NCBI GenBank assembly: GCA_014138725.1
Contig: JACJID010000003.1
Span: 558,001 to 622,000, forward strand
Reading direction: 5' to 3'
Length of the DNA: 64,000 nt
Source of the DNA: Kutzneria viridogrisea
GTDB lineage: Bacteria; Actinomycetota; Actinomycetes; Mycobacteriales; Pseudonocardiaceae
The notes beneath the pieces were generated by a model, which saw only the letters and a program-made list of their open reading frames with translations, was not told where the DNA came from and ran no database searches. Positions 34,689 through 42,735 of this stretch are shown here, piece by piece. How positions within the stretch are numbered: the stretch's first letter is position 1; every line of letters starts with the position of its first letter. The position numbers and the translations under genes were made by a program.

Positions 34689-34822
34689 TCTTCGCCCGCT
34701 CGGGCTTGCCAGTGGTGATAACGCGGGTGCACTGTGTGACCGGGGCGAAATCACATTGCGCCCACTCACCGCTCCGGACCCCGGCGGGCCCACGCGTCCA
34801 CACCTCGACCAGGGAGGTTGCC

Positions 34823-35656
34823 GTGTCCGGCACGGCCTTGACCGCGGCACGCCGGTCCGCCTACACGGGCGAGCCCGCCGCACGTGCGGGCTCCGCGATG
34901 GGCGCCGGGGACTCGCACGGCCTGGACACCTGCTCCTCGGGGCAGCGCAGGCTGCGCGCGCTGTTCGCGCTGCTGCTGTGCAACCAGGGCGCGGGCCAGG
35001 ACCACCCGCTGGATGGGTGGGAGCTGGACTTCTCCGTGGTCGACTTCGTGACCTACTCCCCCGAACCGCACGGCCTGGTGGTGCTGACCTCGGCCCCGCA
35101 CGTGCTGGCCGAGACGTGCCTGGTGCAGACCGAGCAGCCGCGCCGCAGCGGTCTGCCCGGGCTGCGCCCGCTCAACGCCGACCAGCACGGCAGGTGGTTC
35201 CGGTTCCGGCACGTGCCGACCCGCACCCTGCTGCGCATCGCCTCCGCGGAGGGCGCCGGGGCGACCCGCCCGCAGGTGCCGATCGCCTGGGAGATCGCCT
35301 CCCGCGCCTGGGACCTGCACCCCGCGGAGCAGCACATGCTGGACGTGGTGCCCCCGGTGCACCGCGACGCCGAGGAACTGCTCGCCGGGTTGCTGGTGCG
35401 GTTGGGCACCAACGATCCGGACGGCCGCTGGCGGGTCGGCGGGGTCGCCGGGTCCGGGCACTGGACCTCACTGTGGGGTCGCGGCAGGCATTGGACGCTG
35501 ACCTGTCGTGAGGCGGAACTGGTCGCCGGTCTGACCGCTGCCCTGTGCGGGCCCGAGATCGGCATGGCGGGCACCGTCGTGCTGGAGTCCGACGCGACGT
35601 CCACGCTGGTGGGCCACCGGGAGGCGACCCTGCGGCTGATCGGACCGACCGGGTAG
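34823..35656 (+). CDS. Hypothetical protein
   Basis: A 277-residue protein I do not recognise. After a short Ala/Gly-rich N-terminus it has a compact region (LRALFALLLCNQGAGQDHPLDGWELDFSVVDFVTYSPEPHGLVVLTS) and a C-terminal half with HWTSLWGRGRHWTLTCREAELVAGLTAALCGPEIGMAG. No signal peptide, membrane segment or catalytic motif is obvious. The GTG at 34823 follows a strong AGGGAGG; the longer frame from 34685 overlaps low-quality sequence. It lies 134 bp after the GAF-ANTAR gene on the same strand. Confidence 0.6.
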   Translation: MSGTALTAARRSAYTGEPAARAGSAMGAGDSHGLDTCSSGQRRLRALFALLLCNQGAGQDHPLDGWELDFSVVDFVTYSPEPHGLVVLTSAPHVLAETCLVQTEQPRRSGLPGLRPLNADQHGRWFRFRHVPTRTLLRIASAEGAGATRPQVPIAWEIASRAWDLHPAEQHMLDVVPPVHRDAEELLAGLLVRLGTNDPDGRWRVGGVAGSGHWTSLWGRGRHWTLTCREAELVAGLTAALCGPEIGMAGTVVLESDATSTLVGHREATLRLIGPTG

Positions 35657-35710
35657 GTCCGGGCGCACCCGGTCGAGGGAGATGCGGGCGGCACCGGCCC
35701 CTGTTCGGAT

Positions 35711-35724
35711 AAGGTCTAAACCAA
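35711..35724. promoter_or_regulatory. DasR-type dre site upstream of nagA
   Basis: AAGGTCTAAACCAA closely follows the dre consensus for the GntR regulator DasR (core TGGTCTAGACCA; 10 of 12 bases match). It lies 54 bp before the nagA start. DasR represses N-acetylglucosamine uptake and catabolic genes and is released by glucosamine-6-phosphate. A dre before nagA is expected from Streptomyces; binding here is inferred. Confidence 0.7.
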
Positions 35725-35778
35725 TATCGTCAACGATGCCGTCGCCGGGACCCATCTCAGCTGCCCCAGGAGGCACCC

Positions 35779-36954
35779 GTGTACCTGCTGCGCAACGCCC
35801 GTCTCGTCCTGCCGGGCGCCGTGGTGGACAACGGCAGGATCACCGTCGACGGCGAGTGGATCACTGACGTGGGCGCCGGCGCCGAGGGCGTGCAGGGCCC
35901 CGGCGTGCGCACCATCGACCTGGACGGCAGCTGGATCGTGCCCGGCTTCGTGGACATGCACGTGCACGGCGGCGGTGGCGCCAGCTACCCCGGCACCACG
36001 CCCGAGCAGGCCCGCCAGGTGTTCGAGTTCCACCGCAACCACGGCACGACCACCGCCGTCGCCAGCACCGTCACCATGGAGGTCGGCGAACTGGAGCGCG
36101 GCATCGCCTGCCTCGCCGAGCTCGTCCAGGACGGTCTGCTCGCGGGCATCCACCTGGAAGGCCCGTTCATCAGCAGGGCCCGCTGCGGGGCGCACGACCC
36201 CGCGCTGCTGCGCGAGCCCGAGCCGCACCTGGTGCAGCGCCTGCTCGACCGCGGCCGGGGCGCCGTGCGCATGGTCACGCTCGCCACCGAGTTGCACGGC
36301 GGGCTGCACGCCGTGCGACAGCTCACCGACAACGGGGTCATCGCCGCACTCGGCCACACCGACTCCAGTTACGAGCAGGCCCGCACCGCCATCGGCGCGG
36401 GCGTCACCGTCGCCACGCACCTGTTCAACGCCATGCGCGGCATCCACCACCGCGAGCCCGGACCGATCACCGCGATGCTCGAGGACGAGGGCGTCACCGT
36501 CGAGGTCATCAACGACGGGCACCACCTGCACGACGCCGCCGTGGAACTGGCCTTCCAGGCCGCCGGTCACCACCGCGTCGCGTTGATCACCGACGCGATG
36601 AGCGCCGCGGGCGCCGGTGACGGCAGCTACGAACTCGGCCCGCTCGCCGTCCGCGTGGTCGACGGGGTCGCCCGGCTCGCCGACAGCGAGGCGATCGCCG
36701 GGTCCACGCTCACCATGGACTCCGCCTTCCGCCGTGCCGTGCTCGTCAACCAGATCCCCATCGAGCACGCCAGCGCCGCCGCTTCCAGCACCCCCGCCCG
36801 CGTGCTCGGCATCGACCACCTGGTGGGCTCGCTCTCCGTTGGCAAGCGCGCCGACCTCGTCGTGCTCGACGCCGACCTGCGTGTGCAGGCCGTCATGTCC
36901 GCCGGCCGGTGGGTCACCGAGGTGCCCCAGGCCCAGCCCGCCGTGGGCCGGTGA
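35779..36954 (+). CDS. nagA: N-acetylglucosamine-6-phosphate deacetylase
   Basis: A 391-residue amidohydrolase-superfamily enzyme that removes acetate from GlcNAc-6-P to give GlcN-6-P. The metal HxH is in GFVDMHVHGGGG. IHLEGPFI carries the metal-binding Glu, and ALGHTDSSYEQ, THLFNAM and EVINDGHHLH supply the later histidines; LITDAMSAAGAGDG holds the catalytic Asp. Length matches the family. The GTG at 35779 has an AGGAGG-like CCAGGAGGCACCC upstream. It appears to be transcribed alone under the DasR-type site and ends in a hairpin. GlcN-6-P from this step would itself be the DasR inducer. Confidence 0.94.
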   Translation: MYLLRNARLVLPGAVVDNGRITVDGEWITDVGAGAEGVQGPGVRTIDLDGSWIVPGFVDMHVHGGGGASYPGTTPEQARQVFEFHRNHGTTTAVASTVTMEVGELERGIACLAELVQDGLLAGIHLEGPFISRARCGAHDPALLREPEPHLVQRLLDRGRGAVRMVTLATELHGGLHAVRQLTDNGVIAALGHTDSSYEQARTAIGAGVTVATHLFNAMRGIHHREPGPITAMLEDEGVTVEVINDGHHLHDAAVELAFQAAGHHRVALITDAMSAAGAGDGSYELGPLAVRVVDGVARLADSEAIAGSTLTMDSAFRRAVLVNQIPIEHASAAASSTPARVLGIDHLVGSLSVGKRADLVVLDADLRVQAVMSAGRWVTEVPQAQPAVGR

Positions 36955-36980
36955 GCCGGACTCGGTTGCCCGGGTCCGGC
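36955..36980. terminator. Hairpin terminator between nagA and the permease gene
   Basis: GCCGGAC-T-CGG pairs with CCG-G-GTCCGGC around a TTGC loop, about 11 bp with one T-G mismatch. It starts directly after the nagA stop, between convergent genes, so it may serve both. Confidence 0.7.
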
Positions 36981-37024
36981 CCCTGACCCCGTTGTCCCGC
37001 TGGCGGTTCGGTGGTCGGCCAGCA

Positions 37025-38455
37025 CTACTCCCCGGACGCGGCGAGCTCGCGCACCCGCCGCCGCACCAGGAACCAGCCCAGCACCAGCAGCAGCACGATG
37101 CCCGGGATCGAGAAGATCATGATCCGGCCCGCGGGCTCGTCGAAGTAGCTCAGCGCGAGCACGAGCACCAGGAAACCGAGGGTCACGTAGTTCGTGAACG
37201 GCGCGCCGGGCAGCCGGTACGCGGGCCGCTGGACCTCGCCCCGCTTGGCCTTGCGCTGCAACGCGAGGTTGCAGATCATGATCATCGACCACATGCTGAG
37301 GATGCCCAGCGCGGAGAAGTTCAGCGCGATCTCGAAGGCGTCGTGCGGCAGCACCAGGTTCAGCACCACACCGAGCGCGTAGATCGCGGCGGTGAGCAGC
37401 ACCCCGCCGTAGGGCACACCGTTGCGGCTCATCAGCGCGGTGAACTTCGGCGCGGACCCGGCCACCGACAGCGAGCGCAGGATCCGGCCGGTGGAGTACA
37501 GCCCGGAGTTGACGCTGGACAGCGCGGCGGTGAGCACGACGATGTTCATGATCCCCGCGGAGCCGGGCACGCCGAGCCTGTCCAGGAAGGTCACGAACGG
37601 GCTCTGGTCGGCGGTGTAGTCCCCGGCGGGCATCAGCATCACCAGCAGCAGCACGGAGCCGACGTAGAAGATCGCGATGCGCCAGCCGACGGAGTTCACC
37701 GCCTTGGGGATGACCTCGCGCGGGTTCGCCGTCTCGCCCGCGGCCACACCGACCATCTCGATCGCGGCGTAGGCGAAGACCACGCCCTGCAGGATCATCA
37801 CCGCGGGCAGCAGACCGGCCGGGAAGAACCCGCCGTGCTCGGTGATCAGCTGCGGGCCGGTTGAGTGCCCGTCCACGGTCTGCCTGGTGACCAGCACGAA
37901 GATCGCGATCAGCATGAACGCCACCAGCGCGATGACCTTGATGGCGGCGAACCAGAACTCCAGCTCGCCGAACAGCGCCACGGACACCATGTTCACCGCG
38001 AGCACCACCACCAGCGCGATCAGCGCGGGGATCCACTGCGGCACGTCCGGCCAGAAGAAGCGCACGTAGGTCGCGGCGGCGGTGACGTCGGCGATGCCGC
38101 TCATCGCCCAGTTCAGGAAGTACATCCAGCCGACGAAGAACGCCGACTTCTCGCCGAGGAACTCTCGCGAGTAGGACACGAACGAGCCCGAGCTCGGCCG
38201 GTGCATCACCAGCTCGCCCATCGCCCTGACCACGAAGAACGCGAACACGCCGGAGATGGCGTACACGATGGCCAGCGAGGGGCCCGCGCTGTGCAGCCGA
38301 CCGCCCGCGCCCAGGAACAGGCCGGTGCCGATGGCGCCGCCCATGGCGATCATCTGCACCTGACGGCTCTTGAGCCCCTTGTGGTACCCGGCGTCCTCGT
38401 CGAGGCGGCCCTCGTTGGCGGACCCGGCACGCACGGGATCAGAGGTGTGAGACAT
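37025..38455 (-). CDS. Amino acid permease, APC superfamily (AAT family, CycA/AnsP-like)
   Basis: A 476-residue cytoplasmic-membrane transporter with 12 predicted hydrophobic segments. The N-terminal motif LKSRQVQMIAMGGAIGTGLFLGAGGRL is diagnostic of the AAT family, importing amino acids such as D-Ala/D-Ser/Gly, Asn or GABA by proton symport. SSGSFVSYSREFLGEKSAFFVGWMYFLNW and EMVGVAAGETANPREVIPKAVNSVGWRI are further family hallmarks. The ATG at 38455 follows AAAGGA; an upstream GTG in frame lacks a ribosome site. It is monocistronic. The substrate is not decided by the sequence. Confidence 0.9.
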   Translation of the reverse strand: MSHTSDPVRAGSANEGRLDEDAGYHKGLKSRQVQMIAMGGAIGTGLFLGAGGRLHSAGPSLAIVYAISGVFAFFVVRAMGELVMHRPSSGSFVSYSREFLGEKSAFFVGWMYFLNWAMSGIADVTAAATYVRFFWPDVPQWIPALIALVVVLAVNMVSVALFGELEFWFAAIKVIALVAFMLIAIFVLVTRQTVDGHSTGPQLITEHGGFFPAGLLPAVMILQGVVFAYAAIEMVGVAAGETANPREVIPKAVNSVGWRIAIFYVGSVLLLVMLMPAGDYTADQSPFVTFLDRLGVPGSAGIMNIVVLTAALSSVNSGLYSTGRILRSLSVAGSAPKFTALMSRNGVPYGGVLLTAAIYALGVVLNLVLPHDAFEIALNFSALGILSMWSMIMICNLALQRKAKRGEVQRPAYRLPGAPFTNYVTLGFLVLVLALSYFDEPAGRIMIFSIPGIVLLLVLGWFLVRRRVRELAASGE

Positions 38456-38698
38456 GGGGTCCTTTCCAGACTGCACCGGTCGCCCGTTTGTAGCAGTCGG
38501 CTCCCGCGCGCACGAAACGGGAGCGGTCACGCCAAGTAAACATCCGATGTCTGAGCCTCAGAACGCCCGTCGACAGCCCCACGAACGCCGTCAGATCCGA
38601 TGACCGGACCGAGTCCGACCACCCCTGACAGAAGGCAAGCAGCCATCCGTGTCATTTGACCTAAGTCCGCCCCGGGGCGCCCGTGCCATGGTTTCCTC

Positions 38699-39217
38699 GT
38701 GAGCGTGACAGAACAGGTGGGGACCAGGCTTCGGGCGCCGCGGCACCAGGTCAGCCGCAAGGCGATCCCGTACTGGACGGTACGGGCACTGCCGGGGTGG
38801 GTGGTGCTGGCCGGGGCGCAGATCGTGTTCGCGGTGGTCCCGCGCGGGCCCTTCGGAGCCCAGCCGTCGTGGCTGTGGGTGACGCTTGCGGTGACCGTGC
38901 TGCTGGCGGTGGCCCACCTGCTGGTGATGCCGCGCTGGCGGTACCGCGTGCACCGCTGGGAGGTCACGCCCACCGCCGTCTACACCCAGTCGGGCTGGTT
39001 CGACCAGGAGTGGCGGGTCGCGCCGATCAGCCGGATCCAGACGGTGGACACCGAACGCGGGCCGTTCGAGCAGCTGTTCGGCCTGTCCCGGGTGACGGTG
39101 ACCACCGCCTCGGCTGCCGGTCCGCTGCACATCCACGGACTGGACGAGCAGACCGCGCGCGACCTGGTCGAGGAGCTCGCGGCCACCACGCAGGCCAGCA
39201 AGGGTGACGCGACGTGA
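38699..39217 (+). CDS. Membrane protein with bacterial PH domain (YdbS-like)
   Basis: A 172-residue protein. Two hydrophobic segments (about 30-48 and 60-75) are followed by a bPH2 domain (RYRVHRWEVTPTAVYTQSGWFDQEWRVAPISRIQTVDTERGPFEQLFGLSRVTVTTASAAGPLHIHGL). YdbS/YdbT pairs of this type are found together, and in Bacillus they help tolerate bacteriocins. The GTG start is at 38699. The stop codon lies inside the first copy of a repeat that seeds the next two start sites; a larger YdbT-like PH protein follows. Confidence 0.83.
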   Translation: MSVTEQVGTRLRAPRHQVSRKAIPYWTVRALPGWVVLAGAQIVFAVVPRGPFGAQPSWLWVTLAVTVLLAVAHLLVMPRWRYRVHRWEVTPTAVYTQSGWFDQEWRVAPISRIQTVDTERGPFEQLFGLSRVTVTTASAAGPLHIHGLDEQTARDLVEELAATTQASKGDAT

Positions 39218-39330
39218 GCGAGCTTGCGAGCCCCAGCGAGGTGCGGCACGTGAGCGAGCTTGCGAGCGAACAATCAGGCACAGTGCCCGCGCGAAGCGCT
39301 GCGCCGAGCTCCAGCGAGGTGCGGCGATGA
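39214..39330 (+). CDS. Possible 38-residue small ORF built from start-region repeats
   Basis: The frame opens with GTG overlapping the stop of the YdbS-like gene (GTGA) and closes with TGA overlapping the start of the YdbT-like gene (ATGA), so it bridges the two with 4-nt overlaps on both sides. The peptide carries VSELAS twice and SEVR twice, and is hydrophilic. It may only reflect duplication of the downstream start region. It could also be a real coupling ORF that lets ribosomes pass from one gene to the next. No ribosome site of its own is evident. Confidence 0.35.
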   Translation: MSELASPSEVRHVSELASEQSGTVPARSAAPSSSEVRR

Positions 39331-39349
39331 GCGAGCTTGCGAGCGAACA
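39214..39349 (+). repeat. Tandem imperfect repeats encoding the start region (SELASEQ words)
   Basis: GAGCGAGCTTGCGAGC occurs three times, behind GTG at 39214, GTG at 39250 and ATG at 39327. GAACAATC plus a GCACNGTGCCCG word follows copies two and three. CCAGCGAGGTGCGGC follows copy one and recurs before copy three. The spacing is 36 and 77 bp. The copies look like remnants of successive duplications of a short mobile or slippage-prone unit at a gene boundary. Confidence 0.8.
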
Positions 39350-40895
39350 ATCCAGCACGGTGCCCGAGCTCACCCAGCGGCCGGTGGACTTCACGCCCGC
39401 GCCGCCCCCGCCGGAGGAGATCCCCTGGCACCGGCTCAACCCGTTGATGCTGGTGATCCACCCGGCCAAGGAACTGATCCGGATCGTCCCGGTGCTGGTC
39501 GGCCTGGTGCTGCTCAACCGCAGCGGCAACTGGCAGCAGTGGATCGGCCTTGGCGTGGTCGGCCTGCTGCTGGTGCGCGGGGTGCTGCACTGGATCACCG
39601 CGCGCTACCGGATCACCGAGGAGCAGGTGGAGCTCAAGCACGGCCTGCTGATCCGCAAGTCGCGGGCGGTTCCCCGGGACCGGATCAGGACCGTGGACAT
39701 CACGGCCGAGTGGCAGCATCGGCTGGTGGGGCTGTGCAAGGTCAAGGTCGGCACGGGTCGGCACGACTCCGGCAAGGGCGACGAGCTGGTCCTGGACGCG
39801 GTGACCAAGACCGAGGCCGAGCGGCTGCGCACCCTGTTGCTGCACAGGCCGTCGGCGCCGAGCCCGGAACAAGCCACTGTGGACAGTCCACAGGAGACGG
39901 TGCTGGCGGCGGTGGACCGGCGCTGGACGCGGTTCGCCCCGTTCACCCTGTCCGGGGTGGCGATCGTCGGCGCCCTGGGCGGCACGATCTTCCACTTCGC
40001 CCACGAACTGCACCTGGACGGCGGCGCGCTCGGGCCGCTGCGGCAGGTGCTGGACCAGGTGCTCACCGGCCCGGTGTGGCTGACCGTGCTCATCGCGGTG
40101 GCCGCGCTGCTGGTCGTGGTGACGATCGCCTCGGTGCTGGGCTACGTCCTGTCCTACTGGAACTTCCAGGTGACCCGCGAACCCTCGGGCACCCTGCACA
40201 TCCGGCACGGCCTGATCAACACGCGCTCGGTCTCCATCGAGGAGAAGCGGCTGCGCGGCGTGGAGGTCAAGGAGACCCTGCCGCTGCGACTGGTCCAGGG
40301 TGGACGGTGCTCGGCGGTGGTCAGCGGGCTGCGCACCGGGCGCGGTGACGAGCGCGGCGGCGCACTGCTGCTGCCCGCGGCACCGCTGGAGCGGGCGCAC
40401 GAGGTGGCCGCGAAGGCCCTGCACGAGGCCGAGGACCCGACCACCGCACCGCTGCGCGGGCACCCGAGGGCGGCACGGATGCGCCGGGTCAACCGGGCGG
40501 TGATGTCCGCGGTGGGCATCACGGTGCTGGCCTGGCTGGCCTCGCTGGTGAACTTCGCCCCGGACTGGCTGTGGAAGGCGGCGTTGGTGCTGATCCCGCT
40601 GTCCGTCCTGATCGGACTCGACCGGTTCCGCAGCCTGGGGCACACCCTGGCGGGCGAGTACCTGGTGACCCGCTCGGGCTCGCTGGTGCGGGAAACCGTT
40701 GCGCTGCGCAGGGATGGCGTCATCGGCTGGCGGCTGCACGCCTCGTTCTTCCAGCGCAGGGCCGGGCTGATGACGGTGGTCGCGACCACGGCGGCGGGCA
40801 AGGGCGCCTACCACGTCACGGATGTGTCCGCGGCCGAGGCGGTGGCGCTGGCCGACGAGACGATGCCGGAACTGCTGACCCAGTTCCTGGAGTGA
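39327..40895 (+). CDS. Membrane protein with bacterial PH domains (YdbT-like)
   Basis: A 522-residue integral membrane protein. After a repeat-derived N-terminus (MSELASEQSS) it has hydrophobic pairs near 45-85, 195-260 and 390-430. These alternate with three bPH2 domains (YRITEEQVELKHGLLIRKSRAVPRDRIRTVDI; NFQVTREPSGTLHIRHGLINTRSVSIEEKRLRGVEV; EYLVTRSGSLVRETVALRRDGVIGW). This is the YdbT architecture. Three candidate starts exist because of the repeats; I chose the ATG at 39327, which overlaps the small ORF stop. It is co-transcribed with the YdbS-like gene and ends in a strong hairpin. Confidence 0.85.
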   Translation: MSELASEQSSTVPELTQRPVDFTPAPPPPEEIPWHRLNPLMLVIHPAKELIRIVPVLVGLVLLNRSGNWQQWIGLGVVGLLLVRGVLHWITARYRITEEQVELKHGLLIRKSRAVPRDRIRTVDITAEWQHRLVGLCKVKVGTGRHDSGKGDELVLDAVTKTEAERLRTLLLHRPSAPSPEQATVDSPQETVLAAVDRRWTRFAPFTLSGVAIVGALGGTIFHFAHELHLDGGALGPLRQVLDQVLTGPVWLTVLIAVAALLVVVTIASVLGYVLSYWNFQVTREPSGTLHIRHGLINTRSVSIEEKRLRGVEVKETLPLRLVQGGRCSAVVSGLRTGRGDERGGALLLPAAPLERAHEVAAKALHEAEDPTTAPLRGHPRAARMRRVNRAVMSAVGITVLAWLASLVNFAPDWLWKAALVLIPLSVLIGLDRFRSLGHTLAGEYLVTRSGSLVRETVALRRDGVIGWRLHASFFQRRAGLMTVVATTAAGKGAYHVTDVSAAEAVALADETMPELLTQFLE

Positions 40896-40899
40896 ACCC

Positions 40900-40927
40900 G
40901 TGGGGCCCCGGCGGACCGGGGCCCCAC
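40900..40927. terminator. Bidirectional hairpin terminator
   Basis: A perfect 12-bp stem GTGGGGCCCCGG closes a CGGA loop. It lies 5 bp after the YdbT-like stop and 6 bp before the stop of the convergent zinc-ribbon gene, so both transcripts can use it. Confidence 0.88.
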
Positions 40928-40932
40928 AGCGG

Positions 40933-41235
40933 TCAGTGCTGGTGCGGCTGGTTGACCGGCAGCTGCGGCTGTGCCTGGGCAGTGGCCTGCTGCGCCACGG
41001 CCTGCTGGTCGATCAGCTGCTGCGCCTGCTCCTTGTCCAGCCAGCTCTCCGCCCCGCAGAAGGTGCACTGCAGCGCGTGCTTGGTGCTGATCGGGAACAG
41101 CGGGATGAAGAAGAACGTGAACTTGGTGGTGAACTTGCGCAGCGAGTGCGCGGCCGGGTTGCGGCAGCTGTTGCACACCAGCATCGCCATCAGCAACTGG
41201 TACACGTATCTGCGCGTACCCCAGATCAACAGCAT
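40933..41235 (-). CDS. Small zinc-ribbon protein
   Basis: A 100-residue protein with two CxxC pairs, CNSCRN (about residue 20) and CTFCGAE (about 57), the four ligands of a zinc ribbon. Between them lies a hydrophobic FTTKFTFFFIPLFPISTKHALQ stretch, and the C-terminus is a Gln/Pro/Ala-rich tail. The pattern matches the short zinc-ribbon family whose members carry FFxPLFPI between the pairs; function unknown. The ATG at 41235 follows GGGGGG. It is a single gene with its own promoter. Confidence 0.75.
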   Translation of the reverse strand: MLLIWGTRRYVYQLLMAMLVCNSCRNPAAHSLRKFTTKFTFFFIPLFPISTKHALQCTFCGAESWLDKEQAQQLIDQQAVAQQATAQAQPQLPVNQPHQH

Positions 41236-41294
41236 CAGGTCCCCCCTCGGGCCCAGGTCGTGTGTGACCGCAGCAGGGTAGCCGCCCGGCCCGC

Positions 41295-42659
41295 TCAGTG
41301 CCAGCCGCTGGGGTCCACCCCGCCGGGGATCTCCGCCGAGGGGTCGTACGGGGTCCTGGTGAAGATGAACGTGGCCAGGTCGAGGTGGCGGATCGAACCG
41401 TCGGCGTGCCGCACCACGCGCAGGGTCTCGCCCGCGTAGTAGCCGTCCAGGCCGATCCAGGTGCCGTCCGGCTCGGGCCGGAAGCGGGAGGCCCGCCCAC
41501 CGACGCCGATCGGGGCGAGGTTGATCCAGCCTCCGGGCATCAGCTTGAGCGAGCGCGCCGCCGGGCCCCAGTACCAGGTGCCGGTCATCGCCAGCAGCTC
41601 CGGGTCGTACTCGGTCAGCGGGGCCCACTCGGCTGGCAGCCTCGGCTCGCTGGTGGCCAGGATGTCGATCAGGTCGGCGGCCACGGCGGGCACCTCGACC
41701 CCGCTGGTGGTGTTGGCGAACACGACCGCGCCGGTGGCCTGCTCGGGGTGCGTCCACAGGGTGGCCAGGAAGCCCGGCATGGAGCCGGTGTGCCCGGCCA
41801 GCCGCCGGCCCCGGTTGCGGGCCAGTTGCAGCCCCAGGCCGTAACCGCCGAGCCAGTGGTCCCCGTCCTCGACCACGATGGGCTCGCGCATCTCGGCCAC
41901 GGTGTCGGGGTGCAGTACCTCACCGGTGTCCCCGCCGACCAGCCGCGCCCAGCGGGCCAGGTCGTTGAGGGTGGACCAGAGCTGGCCCGCCGGCGCCATG
42001 GACACCGCGTCGTGCGCGGGCTCGGGCAGCAGCACGTCGGCCCACGGGTGCACGGCCCAGCCCTCGGCGTGTGGCTTCTCCGGCATCGGGGTGGTGCGGG
42101 TCATCTCCAGCGGGCGCAGGATCTCCTCGCGCACGACGTCCAGCCAGCTCGCGCCGCGCACCCGGCTGACCAGCTCGCCCAGCGCGCCGTAGCCGAGGTT
42201 GGAGTAGTGGAACCGGCGGCCGGGCCGGTGCTTGAGCTCGCCGGGGCCCACCCGGTCGGACAGCTCGGACCAGGAGGTGCCGGGGCTGCGCTCCCACCAG
42301 GAGCCCGGGGACTCGGCGGTGATGCCGCTGGCGTGCGCGAGCAGCTGGGCCACGGTCAGCCCGCCCAGCGCGCTGCCGGGCACGTAGGTGTCGAAGGTGT
42401 CGTTCAGCTCCACCTTGCCCTCGTCGCGCAGGCGCATCACGGCCACCGCCACGAAGGTCTTGGTGATCGAGCCGATCCGGTACTGGGTGTCCGCGGTGGG
42501 GGCCTGCCCGTCCACCTGGCCCCGGCCGCCGCTCCACAGCAACCGCCCGTCGCGGATCACCGCGGCGGCCAGCGAGGGGGCCCGTTTCGCGGACTGCTCC
42601 ACCGCGATCCGGTGCAGCAGGGCATGTTCGGTCGCGGGCAGCAGGTTCTCGGAGGACAC
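41295..42659 (-). CDS. Serine hydrolase, beta-lactamase/class C penicillin-binding-protein family
   Basis: A 454-residue protein of the beta-lactamase/transpeptidase-like fold. The nucleophile motif is SITK (Ser64, Lys67) and the second motif is YSN in FHYSNLGYG (about 152); HTGSMPG (about residue 290) serves as the third. A C-terminal lipocalin-like extension (about 360-450, TGTWYWGPAARSLKLMPGGW) follows. No signal peptide is seen, so it may be a cytoplasmic esterase or D-aminopeptidase and not an antibiotic beta-lactamase. GTG start. Convergent neighbour genes are unrelated. Confidence 0.87.
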   Translation of the reverse strand: MSSENLLPATEHALLHRIAVEQSAKRAPSLAAAVIRDGRLLWSGGRGQVDGQAPTADTQYRIGSITKTFVAVAVMRLRDEGKVELNDTFDTYVPGSALGGLTVAQLLAHASGITAESPGSWWERSPGTSWSELSDRVGPGELKHRPGRRFHYSNLGYGALGELVSRVRGASWLDVVREEILRPLEMTRTTPMPEKPHAEGWAVHPWADVLLPEPAHDAVSMAPAGQLWSTLNDLARWARLVGGDTGEVLHPDTVAEMREPIVVEDGDHWLGGYGLGLQLARNRGRRLAGHTGSMPGFLATLWTHPEQATGAVVFANTTSGVEVPAVAADLIDILATSEPRLPAEWAPLTEYDPELLAMTGTWYWGPAARSLKLMPGGWINLAPIGVGGRASRFRPEPDGTWIGLDGYYAGETLRVVRHADGSIRHLDLATFIFTRTPYDPSAEIPGGVDPSGWH

Positions 42660-42735
42660 GCCGTCCTACCCCTCTCACTCACTGTGGAGGCCCTTCGGGC
42701 CGGTGGCCTCCGATCCTGCCACTAACCTCTGCCCC

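Noticed and set aside
41295-42659. Antibiotic-resistance beta-lactamase
   Set aside because: It has SxxK and YSN motifs, but no signal peptide and a C-terminal lipocalin-like extension; closer to class C esterases/peptidases than to resistance enzymes.
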